Of a stretch of DNA of 64,000 nt, positions 1-8,976 are shown piece by piece. A model generated the notes under the pieces. The model was given only the letters and a program-made list of their open reading frames with translations. It was not told the origin of the DNA and searched no databases. The DNA lies in assembly GCF_010725885.1 (NCBI RefSeq), contig NZ_AP022600.1:372001-436000 (forward strand). The letters are read 5' to 3'. The DNA comes from Mycolicibacterium tokaiense (GTDB lineage Bacteria > Actinomycetota > Actinomycetes > Mycobacteriales > Mycobacteriaceae). Every line of letters starts with the position of its first letter. Positions within the stretch are counted from its first letter, which is position 1. The translations under genes were made by a program, and so were the position numbers.

Positions 1-435
1 CCGCGGCCCGATCTGGGTCAGCGAATCCGCCGCCAGCACGCCGGCACCGGCCAGCCGAGCGCCCACGTCGTAGGTGGGATACGCCAGTTCCGGTACCACC
101 ACCAGGTCGGCTGCGCCCAACCCGAGCAGCGTCGGCAGCCACGCGATCAGCTCTTTGGTGCCGATGACGGGGAGCACCGCGGCCTCCCCCAGGCCGGTGA
201 TGCCGTAGCGCCGCTGCAACGCGGACACCATGGACGCGCGCAGAGCCGGGGTGCCCGCGGTGGTGGGGTACCCCGGCGCAGAAGCGGCCGCGGACAACGC
301 CTCCTGGATGACGGGGGCCACCGGGTCCACCGGGGTACCCACCGACAGATCGACGATGCCGCCCGGATGTGCGCGCGCGGTGGCTGTGACGTCGGCCAGG
401 GTGTCCCAGGGGAAAACCGGCAGGCGCGCCGACAC
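1..435 (-). CDS. dapC: N-succinyldiaminopimelate aminotransferase DapC, N-terminal part (cut by window edge)
   Basis: Fold-type I PLP aminotransferase of lysine/meso-diaminopimelate synthesis, supplying peptidoglycan precursor. Reading the minus strand from GTG at 435 gives SARLPVFPWDTLADVTATAR, then the typical LSVGTPVDPVAP, GYPTTAGTPALR and GTKELIAWLP segments that form the substrate entrance and the helix before the cofactor site. The PLP lysine lies beyond the window, so only about 145 of the usual ~360 residues are visible. It starts 14 nt after the ferredoxin stop, so the two are probably one transcript, as in M. tuberculosis Rv1177-Rv1178 (known order). The start rests on alignment to the remembered N-terminus; there is no strong ribosome binding site. 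Confidence 0.88.
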   Translation of the reverse strand, partial: MSARLPVFPWDTLADVTATARAHPGGIVDLSVGTPVDPVAPVIQEALSAAASAPGYPTTAGTPALRASMVSALQRRYGITGLGEAAVLPVIGTKELIAWLPTLLGLGAADLVVVPELAYPTYDVGARLAGAGVLAADSLTQIGPR

Positions 436-448
436 CCGGGTCAGGGGA

Positions 449-772
449 TCAGTCCTCACCCTGCGGCGGCAGTCCCTTGATGGCGGCGGGATCGTTGTCG
501 GTCTGGCCCACCTTGGATGCGCCACCGGGCGAGCCCAGTTCGGAGAAGAAGTCCACGTTGGCCTGCGTGTAGCTGCTCCAGTCGTCGGGCACGTCGTCTT
601 CGTAGAAGATGGCCTCGACCGGGCAGACGGGTTCACAGGCGCCGCAGTCCACGCACTCGTCGGGGTGGATGTACAGCATGCGTGCGCCCTCGTAGATGCA
701 GTCGACCGGGCATTCCTCGATGCATGCCTTGTCTTTGACGTCGACGCAGGGTTGAGCGATCACGTATGTCAC
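449..772 (-). CDS. fdxC: seven-iron ferredoxin FdxC
   Basis: Small soluble 7Fe-8S electron carrier, 107 residues, the usual family length. Cysteines 9, 17 and 21 (C-x7-C-x3-CP) fit the 3Fe-4S site with C50, and C40, C43, C46 with C21 or the following Pro motif fit the 4Fe-4S site ([12 protein letters not shown]). The C-terminal tail is acidic. Start is GTG at 772, preceded by GAGGAG at a 5-nt spacing; a longer in-frame extension upstream has no such site. In mycobacteria this protein feeds electrons to cytochrome P450s and other oxidoreductases (family knowledge; partner here unknown). It sits immediately upstream of dapC on the same strand. Confidence 0.93.
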   Translation of the reverse strand: MTYVIAQPCVDVKDKACIEECPVDCIYEGARMLYIHPDECVDCGACEPVCPVEAIFYEDDVPDDWSSYTQANVDFFSELGSPGGASKVGQTDNDPAAIKGLPPQGED

Positions 773-1006
773 GGGGTCTCCTCGGCTCCTGTCAAGAGGT
801 ATCTGGGGGCTGTGCGGTGCTGCTCGTTCTCGGTGGGTTGTGACCCAGTATCCGGAGGCTGAAACCGGACATCTGTGCCAGTGTGCCCTAACTTGCGCAC
901 CCCGGAGATCAGGACACGCGTTTACTGATACTAGACGTCGCATATACACGCTGCGCAACCGACCGATGACGTTTCTGGCAACGCCGCGGGCGCCCCTCTC
1001 ACCCCG

Positions 1007-1591
1007 CTATGCGCACTCCCCGAGCAGCGACTCGCGAAGCCGGTTGCGGCCCCGGTGCAGGCGCGATGCGACCGTTCCCACCGGGATCCCGAACATCACC
1101 GCGATCTCGGTGTTGCGATAGCCCTGGACGTCGGCGTAGTAGATCACCTCACGCAGGTCTTCGGGCAGATCGCGCAACGCCGCGGTGACGGCGCCCGGAA
1201 CGTTCACCAGCACCTCGAGCTCTGCCGATCGGGACGCGAAGCGTGTCAGTTCCATCTGATTCGAAATCTGACCGTCGGTGAGATCGCCGCTGAGCTGCTC
1301 ATCGGGTCGCCGCTGACTCTGGCGGTAATTGTCGACCCAGGTGTTGACCAGGATCCGATAGAGCCACGACTTCATGTTCGAGCCCGTGCGGAAGGTCGCG
1401 AACGACGCGTACGCCTTGAGCATGGCGTCCTGCACCAGGTCTTCGGCGTCGTGGCGCTGCTTGGTCAGGGATTGGGCGTGCCCCAGAAGGTAACCGGTGA
1501 ACGGAATGACTTCGCGCTCGAATCTCTCGGCATGGGCGGACAATCGCATCCGGGTGTTTGCCTGACCATCAATCCTGTTCGCAGCAAGCAT
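1007..1591 (-). CDS. ECF-family RNA polymerase sigma factor (SigH/SigR-like)
   Basis: Extracytoplasmic-function sigma factor of about 194 residues. Region 2 is recognisable from DAEDLVQDAMLKAYASF and MKSWLYRILVNTWVDNYRQ (about residues 45-90), and region 4 helix-turn-helix from LPEDLREVIYYADVQGY through GTVASRLHRGRNRLRE at the C-terminus. The region 4 wording is closest to the SigH/SigR redox-stress group. The reading frame is open far upstream; I chose ATG 1591 because GGAG lies 11 nt before it. ATG 1675 is the alternative and would add 28 residues. No ZAS-type anti-sigma gene (H-x3-C-x2-C) is adjacent; the gene upstream encodes a one-pass membrane protein instead. Which paralogue this is cannot be settled by eye. 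Confidence 0.85.
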   Translation of the reverse strand: MLAANRIDGQANTRMRLSAHAERFEREVIPFTGYLLGHAQSLTKQRHDAEDLVQDAMLKAYASFATFRTGSNMKSWLYRILVNTWVDNYRQSQRRPDEQLSGDLTDGQISNQMELTRFASRSAELEVLVNVPGAVTAALRDLPEDLREVIYYADVQGYRNTEIAVMFGIPVGTVASRLHRGRNRLRESLLGECA

Positions 1592-1815
1592 GATTGAGTT
1601 ATCTCCAAGGTGTCTCGTCCGAAGTGATCTGACAGGTTCGAATGCGGCGACGCTCTGCCGCGTGGTGATTTCCATCCTGTCGAGGTCGGGGCGTCCGAAC
1701 TTGGAGAGAGTGTGGAGATCCAATGGAGAATGGGGCGACGATGGAGGCGACAGTTGTACTGCGTTGCGGTGATCGAGAATTATTCCCGCACCGTACTTTT
1801 CGCTGCCACCAGCCG

Positions 1816-2516
1816 TTACGACTGCCGGGACCACCACTGGAACAACTCGGCCATGGAGGATCCCCGGCTGTCGGCGGCCACGACGCTGAGGATGTGCGTC
1901 TCCAGCTGGGTCCAGCCCACCACGGGAGCCTCGCCGTCGAATCCGCACACCAGGATGCCGCGGGCCTGCTGCGGACCGGTGCTCACCCGCCACGGTCCCG
2001 GCGACTGGATGTCGCCTGGGCAGTCGACCAGCGCCAGACGGCTGACCAGCTCGTCGAACCCGTCCGCCATTGCCTGATCGCCACCGAACAGCGTGAAAGT
2101 CGCCGAGTCAGGCCCGTTGGGGGCCGCACCGGGACCACACTGCACAACAGCAAGGGACGCTGATCCGGCGGCGACGGCCACGTCGACGCAGGACTCCGGG
2201 GCGTACCCCGAGGGAAGCCCGGCGCGCAACTGCCCGGAACGGGCCTGATCGACACTCGTGGCCGACTCCGGGGACACCGGACCACCGGTCTCCGACGGCG
2301 GCCAGGCGGCCCATGCCAGCACCGCGCCGATCACCGCGACCGCGCCCGCGGCGGCGACGGCCACCCTACCCCGCGAAAAGTGCTGCGAATGACATTCTTT
2401 GGCTCGGAAACGGCCGGCGGTTCCGGTTCGGAGAACAGAGTCCACCATTGCGCGTCATCGCCACCCGCTGCAGAGGTGTCGGACGACAGGGGCGTTCGTC
2501 CGTGCTCGTCAGACAT
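1816..2516 (-). CDS. one-pass membrane protein with extracytoplasmic domain; apparent frameshift near 2373
   Basis: The reading frame from ATG 2516 encodes a hydrophilic acidic N-terminus (EHGRTPLSSD, then DDAQWWTLFSEPEPP) but runs out near 2331. An overlapping frame, open from 2448 to 1816, carries a membrane segment (VAVAAAGAVAVIGAVLAW), a Ser/Pro linker and a ~140-residue outer domain with paired cysteines ending in MAELFQWWSRQS. One extra G in the GGGG run near 2373 would join them as a single ~233-residue protein with a cytoplasmic tail, one TM segment and an outer domain. ATG 2516 lies 12 nt after the stop of the MPT63-like gene, so the two probably form one operon. The outer domain resembles the sensor-like domains seen after TM segments of mycobacterial kinases (weak impression). 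Function unknown. Confidence 0.55.
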
Positions 2517-2528
2517 CGGGTCTGCAGG

Positions 2529-3380
2529 TCAGCGCGCCGGTGGTTCCGACGGGGCGAAAGGCGCTACCGTCTCAGCCGGCATCGGCTGTACTGCAACTGG
2601 CTCCGGAGCGGGTGACGGCGCAGGGGTCAGGGCTGTGCCGCGCCGGGCAGGGTCACCGGTTGCCGGGGTTCCCACCCATTCAGGCGTGGGATCCGCCGGC
2701 GGCGGTGTCACTTCCGGGATCGGGGTGCCCTGGCGGGCGGGCGATTCCTCCGCAAGCGGGGTGCCCTGCCCCAGCGATGGCGGTGCCATCGCCGCGGCGT
2801 CGGTGTCGGCGGCCGGCGGTACGGCCTCGGCAGCGGGCGCAGGACTTTCCGCGGCCGGCGCGCGGACCGGGGTCGACGCCGCACCGGACGAGGGGCCGGC
2901 GCCGCCGGGTTGCTCGGCGTTCCAGATGAGCAGGTCCCGCCCGCCGGCGGTGTAGGCCACCTGGTCCGGCACATGGCCGGTCACGTCGAAGTACAGTTTG
3001 CCGCTGACTTTGTGGCCCGGGGTGAGAGTCCCGGGATTGACCCCCTGGGGCGTGGCCACCTCGAACAGCACCCGGTAGGACTCGCCGGTGCGGGACCGGG
3101 CGCTGAAGTTGGGGATCACCGGTACGACGTTGCCCTGCAACGCCTCATCGGTGGCCTCGGCCTCCCACAGCACTCCGCGCACCGGGTACGGGATAGCGTC
3201 CGCACTGGGCCGTAGTGCAGTGACGGTCCAGCTTTGCACGACAGCTCCATCAACCAGTTGCAGTTGGTGGCCGAGCTCGTCGGAGGCCGGCCCCTCGACC
3301 GCGTGGGCCGCGGGAAGGGTGGCCGTCGCAAAGCCTGCCGCAGCCAGCATCACCGTCATGCACACTTCTGTTCTCTTCAC
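2529..3380 (-). CDS. secreted MPT63-like (DUF1942) immunoglobulin-fold protein with long Pro/Ala-rich tail
   Basis: About 283 residues. GTG 3380 has GGAG 10 nt upstream and opens a Sec signal peptide (KRTEVCMTVMLAAAGFATA, cleavage after AHA). Residues about 30-155 match the MPT63/DUF1942 fold: LGHQLQLVDGAVVQSWTV, YPVRGVLWEAEATDEALQG, SYRVLFEVATPQG, GKLYFDVTGHVP and DLLIWN align with the remembered M. tuberculosis MPT63. Family members end there (about 159 residues); this protein continues for about 120 residues rich in Pro, Ala and Thr, a wall-spanning type linker. Secreted, function of the family unknown. It lies first in an operon with the frameshifted membrane protein. Confidence 0.85.
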   Translation of the reverse strand: MKRTEVCMTVMLAAAGFATATLPAAHAVEGPASDELGHQLQLVDGAVVQSWTVTALRPSADAIPYPVRGVLWEAEATDEALQGNVVPVIPNFSARSRTGESYRVLFEVATPQGVNPGTLTPGHKVSGKLYFDVTGHVPDQVAYTAGGRDLLIWNAEQPGGAGPSSGAASTPVRAPAAESPAPAAEAVPPAADTDAAAMAPPSLGQGTPLAEESPARQGTPIPEVTPPPADPTPEWVGTPATGDPARRGTALTPAPSPAPEPVAVQPMPAETVAPFAPSEPPAR

Positions 3381-3485
3381 TGCGTCTCGGCTCCTTCGAA
3401 GCGTCGCACCGGTGCTCTCAGTGGGATAGACGTCGGCGGCCCGCACTCCGTTCACGTGTTCAGCTGTTGTTCACCTACCGAAACA

Positions 3486-3522
3486 GCGTCGGCGGCGGGC
3501 AGCTGTGCTGCCCGCCGCCGAC
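3486..3522 (-). terminator. 17-bp perfect hairpin downstream of the YceI gene
   Basis: Arms 3486-3502 and 3506-3522 (core GTCGGCGGCGGGCAGC) are perfectly complementary around a TGT loop, 22 nt after the YceI stop. There is no U-run, which is common for mycobacterial terminators. Confidence 0.7.
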
Positions 3523-3544
3523 GGCCGTGGTGGTCACGCGTGAG

Positions 3545-4093
3545 TCAGGCCTGCTTCAGCGCCTCGATCTCGAGGGTGATGGTGACCTTGTCCCCGACCA
3601 CCGCCCCGCCGGTCTCCAGCGGCATGTCGATGTCGATGCCGAAGTCCTTGCGGTTCAGCACCACGGAGGCCTCGAACCCCGCCACCTCGCCGTGTCCCAT
3701 GCCCGGGTTCACGCCGTTGAACTCCAGCGCCAGGCTGATCGGCTTGGTGATGCCCTTCAGGGTGAACTCGCCGTCGAGCACGTACCCGTCACCCTTTGCC
3801 TGCACGCCCGTCGACCGGAAGCCGGCGGTGGGGTACTTCTCCACGTCGAAGAAATCGGCGGATTTGAGGTGTTCTTCGCGCTGCTCGTTGCCGGTGTTGA
3901 CGGATGCAACGTCGATCTCGGCCGTTACCGACGGGGTGCCGTCCTCGGCCACGGTGATGGCGCCGCTGAACGAGCCGAAGGTTCCCCGGACCTTGCTCAC
4001 CACGAGGTGGCGGACCGAAAAGGCAATCGACGAGTGCGCCGGGTCGATGGCCCAGGTGCCCGCGGTGAGGCCGGCGGCTGCTGCAGTGGTCAT
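3545..4093 (-). CDS. YceI-family lipocalin-fold protein
   Basis: 182 residues, the standard YceI length. The opening AGTWAIDPAHSSIAFSVRHL, the HLKSADFFDVEKYPTAGF motif and the closing strand ASVVLNRKDFGIDIDMPLE are diagnostic. YceI proteins form an extended lipocalin barrel that binds polyisoprenoid-like lipids; no signal peptide is present here, so a cytoplasmic role is likely, as for most actinobacterial members. ATG 4093 is preceded by GAGGAG at good spacing. A TAGATT hexamer and a perfect 14-bp palindrome lie about 60-75 bp upstream and suggest repressor control. Confidence 0.92.
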   Translation of the reverse strand: MTTAAAAGLTAGTWAIDPAHSSIAFSVRHLVVSKVRGTFGSFSGAITVAEDGTPSVTAEIDVASVNTGNEQREEHLKSADFFDVEKYPTAGFRSTGVQAKGDGYVLDGEFTLKGITKPISLALEFNGVNPGMGHGEVAGFEASVVLNRKDFGIDIDMPLETGGAVVGDKVTITLEIEALKQA

Positions 4094-4149
4094 GAGTTCT
4101 CCTCAGAACGTGTGGGTGACGGCCCTCCCGGCACCCTCACGCGATTAAA

Positions 4150-4169
4150 CGGACCATGGTCCGAATCTA
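4150..4169 (-). promoter_or_regulatory. -10 hexamer with overlapping 14-bp palindromic operator upstream of the YceI gene
   Basis: On the minus strand TAGATT (4169-4164) is followed directly by CGGACCATGGTCCG (4163-4150), a perfect palindrome placed where RNA polymerase would start. This is the geometry of a repressor operator of TetR or MarR type. The repressor is not identifiable from the window. Confidence 0.5.
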
Positions 4170-4188
4170 TTCCGGGTGCGTCGGGCGG

Positions 4189-4518
4189 TCAGTAATGGCC
4201 GAGTAGAGGCAGGGCGGCCAGGCCGGTGTAACAGCCGCCCATCAGCAGCAGCGACCCCACGGTGGCGGCCGGCCGGCTCCCCGCGGGATGGAAGATGGAC
4301 ACCAACGCACAGAAGATCCCGATGATCAGCAACACCGTGGACGCCGTGGCGGATGTGCCGGCGCCGGCGGTCCGGGTGCCGTTCTCGAAATCCGTGGCGA
4401 AATCCGCAGACGCGTACACCGAGACCACCAGTGCGGCCGCGACGAACTGGCAGAACGCGGCACCGCCGCACCACACCCAGGCGGCTGCGGCGGACCGCGT
4501 GTTGAGGTCGATGTCCAT
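4189..4518 (-). CDS. small three- to four-pass membrane protein, function unknown
   Basis: About 109 residues beginning MDIDLNTRSAAAAW. Hydrophobic stretches are WVWCGGAAFCQFVAAALVV, STVLLIIGIFCALVSIF and VGSLLLMGGCYTGLAALPLL. ATG 4518 is chosen because AGGA lies 9 nt upstream and fbiC ends 53 nt before it; ATG 4554 in the same frame has no ribosome binding site. Same strand as fbiC and probably co-transcribed. No family recognised. Confidence 0.6.
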   Translation of the reverse strand: MDIDLNTRSAAAAWVWCGGAAFCQFVAAALVVSVYASADFATDFENGTRTAGAGTSATASTVLLIIGIFCALVSIFHPAGSRPAATVGSLLLMGGCYTGLAALPLLGHY

Positions 4519-4570
4519 GACATCGATCCTGTCTGCGGCAGCAACCGCGGACATGCGTAGGACTACTCGA

Positions 4571-7153
4571 TCAGGCTGCGCGCTCGGTGTAGGTGGTGGT
4601 GCGTTGTCGTGCGGGGCGGCCGATGCCGGCGGCGATGGCTTCGAGTTCGGCGACGGTTTTGGCTGAGCCGTTTTCGGAGCCGGCCATGCGGGAGATGGTT
4701 TCTTCCATGAGGGTGCCGCCGAGGTCGTTGGCGCCGCCGTTGAGCATGATCTGGGTGCGTTCGACGCCGAGTTTGACCCAGCTGGTCTGGATGGAGGGGA
4801 TGCGGCCGTGCAGCATGATGCGGGCCAGGGCGTGCACGGCGCGGTTGTCGCGGTGGGTGGGTCCGGGGCGGGCGGCGCCGGCCAGATACAGCGGGCTGGA
4901 CTGGTGCACGAAGGGCAGCGGCACGAATTCGGTGAAGCCGCCGGTGGTGTCTTGGATGTCGCGCAGGATGTTGAGGTGTCCCACCCAGTGTTTGGGGGTG
5001 TCGACGTGGCCGTACATCATCGTTGAACTCGACCGCAGCCCGACCTGGTGGGCGGTGGTGATGACCTCGATCCACATGCTGGTGGGCAGTTTGCCTTTGG
5101 TCAGCACCCAGCGCACCTCGTCGTCGAGGATCTCGGCGGCGGTGCCGGGGATGGAGTCCAGGCCCGCTTCGCGCAGCGCGGTCAGCCACTCCCGGATGCT
5201 GGTGCCGGCGCGGGTGACGCCGTTGGCGATCTCCATCGGGGAGAACGCGTGCACGTGCATGCCGGGGACGCGGGCTTTGACCGCGCGCACCAGGTCGGCG
5301 TAGCCGGTGACGGGCAGCTCGGGATCGATGCCGCCCTGCATGCAGACCTCGGTGGCGCCGGCGACGTGGGCTTCCCAGGCCCGGTCGGCGACCTCGGCGG
5401 TGGACAGGGAGAACGCATCGGCGTCGCCCTTGCGTTGGGCGAAGGCGCAGAACCGGCACCCGGTGTAGCAGATGTTGGTGAAGTTGATGTTGCGGTTGAC
5501 CACGTAGGTCACGTCGTCGCCGACCACATCGCGGCGCAGCGCGTCGGCCAGCGCAGTCACCGCCTCCAACGCGGGCCCGTCGGCGCTGGCCAAGGCGAGG
5601 TACTCGTCATCAGAGCACCCGGCGGGTCTTTTCCGCCGAGCGCAGCGCGGCCAGCACGTCGGTGTCGATGCGCTCGGGGGCGCGGGCGGCGAGCTCGGTG
5701 ACCTTGTCGCGGATGGACTCCCAGTCCCCGAACGCCGAGTCCAGATCCGAGCGGGTATCGGTCAACCGGCCCTGGGCGTCGATGGCGGTGTGCAGATCGA
5801 CCCGGCCCAGCGACTCGGTGGCCTCATCGGGTTCTTGCCAGGGCAGGCCCACCGGGTTCACCGCCCGGCCCACCCGGTGTCCGGGTCGGCCAGTGCGTCG
5901 ACGTGCGCGCGGACCCGCGGGTCGATCCACGCCGCGCCGGCCTGGACATAGCGCGGTTGGGCGGTCAGCCGGGCCACCAGGTCATAGCCGGCTTCGGCGG
6001 TCACCGCGGCGAGGTCATCGAGGGCCGGCCAGGGCCGCTCGGGGTTGACGTGATCCGGGGTCAGCGGCGACACCCCACCCCAGTCGTCGACCCCGGCGCC
6101 GATCAACGCCAGGCACTCGGGGCGGGAGACCAGATTCGGTGGGGCCTGGATGCGCATCTTCGGGCCCATCACCAGCCTGGTCACCGCGACCGTGGCCAGG
6201 AAGTCCTCGATCCCGGCGTCGGGGGTCGCGGCCATCGCGGTGTGCTCCTTGGCCCGGAAGTTCTGCACGATCACTTCCTGGATGTGGCCGAACTCCTTGT
6301 GCACCCGGCGGATCGCGTGCACGGTCTCGGCGCGCTCGTCCAGGGTCTCCCCGATGCCCACCAACAACCCGGTGGTGAACGGAATCGACAGCCGCCCCGC
6401 ATCGGTCAGCGTGCGCAGCCGCACCTCGGGGTCCTTGTCCGGGGACCCGTAATGGGCCTGGCCCTTGTCCTCGAACAACCGCCGCGAGGTGGTCTCGAGC
6501 ATCATGCCCATCGACGGCGCCACCGGCTTGAGCCGCGAGAGCTCCGCCCACGACATCACACCCGGATTCAGATGCGGCAGCAGCCCGGTCTCCTCGAGCA
6601 CCCGGATCGCCATCGCCCGCACATAATCCAACGTCGAGTCATACCCACGCTCATCAAGCCACTGCCGCGCCTCGGGCCAGCGCGCCTCCGGCCGATCCCC
6701 CAGGGTGAACAACGCCTCCTGACACCCCACCTGCGCACCCCGGCGCGCGACCTCGAGGATCTCATCGGGCTCCATGTACATGCCCCGGCCCGCAGCACGC
6801 AGCCGACCCGGCACCGTCACGAACGTGCAGTAATGACAGGTATCACGGCACAAATGGGTGACCGGGATGAACACCTTGCGCGAATAACTGACCGGCAACC
6901 GCCCACCCGCACCGCGGCGCCCCTCAGACTCCAGGCCCGCGTCACGCACCCGCGCCGCCGACGCACACAAACCCACCAGATCATCACCACGCGCCGTCAA
7001 CGCCAACGCAGCCTCATCCACATTGAGCGCCACCCCATCCCGCGCCCGCCGCAACACCCGACGCAGGGCCGGATTCGACGACGAGGGTTGGGCGGCGGAC
7101 TTGGGGACGACCGGACTCGGCAGAAATGTGCCGTGTTGCTGGTTCAGAGCCAC
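4571..7153 (-). CDS. fbiC: F420 biosynthesis protein FbiC (fused CofG-CofH), interrupted by two frameshifts
   Basis: FbiC makes the deazaflavin chromophore (7,8-didemethyl-8-hydroxy-5-deazariboflavin, Fo) of coenzyme F420 from tyrosine and a riboflavin precursor, using two radical-SAM domains. The CofG half (7153 to about 5870) shows [10 protein letters not shown]; the CofH half (5593 to 4571) shows [10 protein letters not shown]. Both are otherwise complete and very close to the remembered M. tuberculosis protein (~856 residues). As written, the CofG frame stops at 5858, the ~85-residue linker ([14 protein letters not shown] to AALRSAEK) is read in another frame down to 5610, and CofH returns to the first frame. 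Missing single bases in G/C runs near 5866, and two bases near 5620-5625, would restore one protein. GTG 7153 is the likely start; AGAGGA directly abuts it, so the start is uncertain. Confidence 0.85.
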
Positions 7154-7371
7154 TCCTCTGTAACCGCGATGCGATCGCGGTTCATCCTCGCATCTCACTA
7201 TCTGGAACGACGGCATCCGCCACGACCGCCACAATAGCCCTCACCGGGCGCGCGCCGTGGGCTGCCGTCGGGAGCTCGACACGCGGGCCGGTGGCTATTC
7301 CGCAGCGGATCACTTGTCGCCCGCGTAAGTTCTTCGCTGGGCTCGGGGGCCTGGTGATCTGGAGAGTGGTT

Positions 7372-8976
7372 ATGCGCGTTTCACTGCGTTCGATGCTCGT
7401 TGCCGGCGCGAGCACTGTCGCCATCAGCGGTCTGGCTGCGGCGCCGGTCCGTCCGCTGCCCGCCGAGCACCCGACGGCGCTTGTCGCCTCCGCACCGGTG
7501 CAGCTCGCGGCTGCCGTCACGCCGCTGAGCCCGCCGGACGTGTCGTCGGCCATGGCCGAGCTGGCGCTGCCGGTGCCGGGCGCCGGTGACATCAGCACGC
7601 AGAACGCGGCGTCGGACTTCGTCAACTGGGTGTACGCCGGGATCGTCGAGTGGTCGATGTACCTGGCGCTCGAGTTGGCGCCGTATGTGCTGGGCTTCCT
7701 GCCCGGTGGCTGGCTGATCTCCGATCAGATCTATGCCTTGTACTACCCGATACTGCAGTTCACCGACAGTGTCGTCTTCGACCTGATCGACCCCGTGCTG
7801 AACGATCCGCTGAATCTCGAGGTCTGGGCCAACGGGATCAGCGCGGTGGCCTACACCGCGGTGGCCTCACTGCTGAATGCAGGCATCAACGAGGTCAACC
7901 TGGTGATCGACTACTTCCTCAGCTGGTTGCCCCCGCTGCCGCCGATCCCCCCGTGGCCGCCGTTCCCCGGGGTCGCAGCGGCAGCGGACGTCACGGCGCA
8001 GGCCGCGGTGCCCGGCATCGTCGGCGGGCCGCTGTCGTTGATCGCCGACGTCGCGGCCGGTTTGGCACACAATGCCGTCAACCTCTGGTACCCGCCGTCC
8101 GCCGCGGTGGACAGCGGCGTCGGGCTGGTGAGCTCGGTGCTCGACGGTTTCTCGTTCGTGCCGGGGGTGGGCGTGGCCAACTTCCAGCTCAATGAGTTCT
8201 GGGGCCTGATCCACTCCCAGGGCAACAATGCGGCCGGCCTGGCGAACGACCTCATCAGCATCGTCAACGATCTCGTGACGAACACGCTGTCGCAGGGACT
8301 GGGCCCGGCCGTCGAGGACGCGTATTACACCGCGCTGCTCTCGCTGCAGAACCGCGGCGAGGTGGCGGTGCAGTCCCTGCGCAATTTCACCCTCGATCAA
8401 GTGCAGTACCTGACCGGTGTGTGGGTCCCCCATGTCACCAGCCCGCGGGTGGACCTGCCGCAGGGCCCGCCCGATGAGATTCGCTTCACCACGCCGCAGG
8501 TGCTGCGCGATCTTCTCGGCCCGCTGGCGGGATTGGTGCCGTCCGGCACGCTGGGGTCGACGCCGTTGGCCGCCGCGAAGGCAACACCCGAGGTCGAGCA
8601 GGCAGAGTCGGAGGACGCCCCGGCGGTCGAGGACCCGGTCGTGGTCGAGACCGACGACGCCGCCGTCGACGAGGACACCACCGACGAAGGCTCCGAGGAC
8701 TCCCCCGAGGAGACCCTGGAGGAGGTCACCGACGACGACCTCACCGGGGAGGCCACCGACGAGCCCGCCGTGACCGACGAAGAGGTCACCGATGAAGACG
8801 AGTCGGCAGCCGATGACGGCATCACCGATGAGGACGAGTCGGCAGCCGATGAGTCCGAGGACACCACATCCTCCGACACTGCATCCTCCGAGACTGCATC
8901 CTCCGACAAGCCATCCGAGGATCGGACATCGGCGGAGAAGGACGCCGGGTCCGCTGCGTCGTCAGCGGATGACTGA
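7372..8976 (+). CDS. secreted GjpA-porin-like protein with acidic Ser/Glu/Asp tail
   Basis: 534 residues. ATG 7372 has GGAG at 7 nt. The N-terminus is a signal sequence (RVSLRSMLVAGASTVAISGL) followed by ALVASAPVQLAAA, the pattern seen in mycobacterial secreted proteins often labelled 'outer membrane porin GjpA' (family impression, not verified). The middle (residues ~60-400) is mixed hydrophobic with SWLPPLPPIPPWPPFPG. From about residue 400 the chain is almost entirely Glu, Asp, Ser, Thr and Ala, including a 27-nt near-repeat at 8789 and 8824. Exported to the envelope or medium; function unknown. It is divergent from fbiC across about 220 bp and overlaps the 3' end of the next minus-strand gene by 15 nt. 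Confidence 0.75.
   Translation: MRVSLRSMLVAGASTVAISGLAAAPVRPLPAEHPTALVASAPVQLAAAVTPLSPPDVSSAMAELALPVPGAGDISTQNAASDFVNWVYAGIVEWSMYLALELAPYVLGFLPGGWLISDQIYALYYPILQFTDSVVFDLIDPVLNDPLNLEVWANGISAVAYTAVASLLNAGINEVNLVIDYFLSWLPPLPPIPPWPPFPGVAAAADVTAQAAVPGIVGGPLSLIADVAAGLAHNAVNLWYPPSAAVDSGVGLVSSVLDGFSFVPGVGVANFQLNEFWGLIHSQGNNAAGLANDLISIVNDLVTNTLSQGLGPAVEDAYYTALLSLQNRGEVAVQSLRNFTLDQVQYLTGVWVPHVTSPRVDLPQGPPDEIRFTTPQVLRDLLGPLAGLVPSGTLGSTPLAAAKATPEVEQAESEDAPAVEDPVVVETDDAAVDEDTTDEGSEDSPEETLEEVTDDDLTGEATDEPAVTDEEVTDEDESAADDGITDEDESAADESEDTTSSDTASSETASSDKPSEDRTSAEKDAGSAASSADD

Noticed and set aside
230..862. 210-codon plus-strand frame opposite fdxC and dapC
   Set aside because: Shadow of the ferredoxin and aminotransferase genes.
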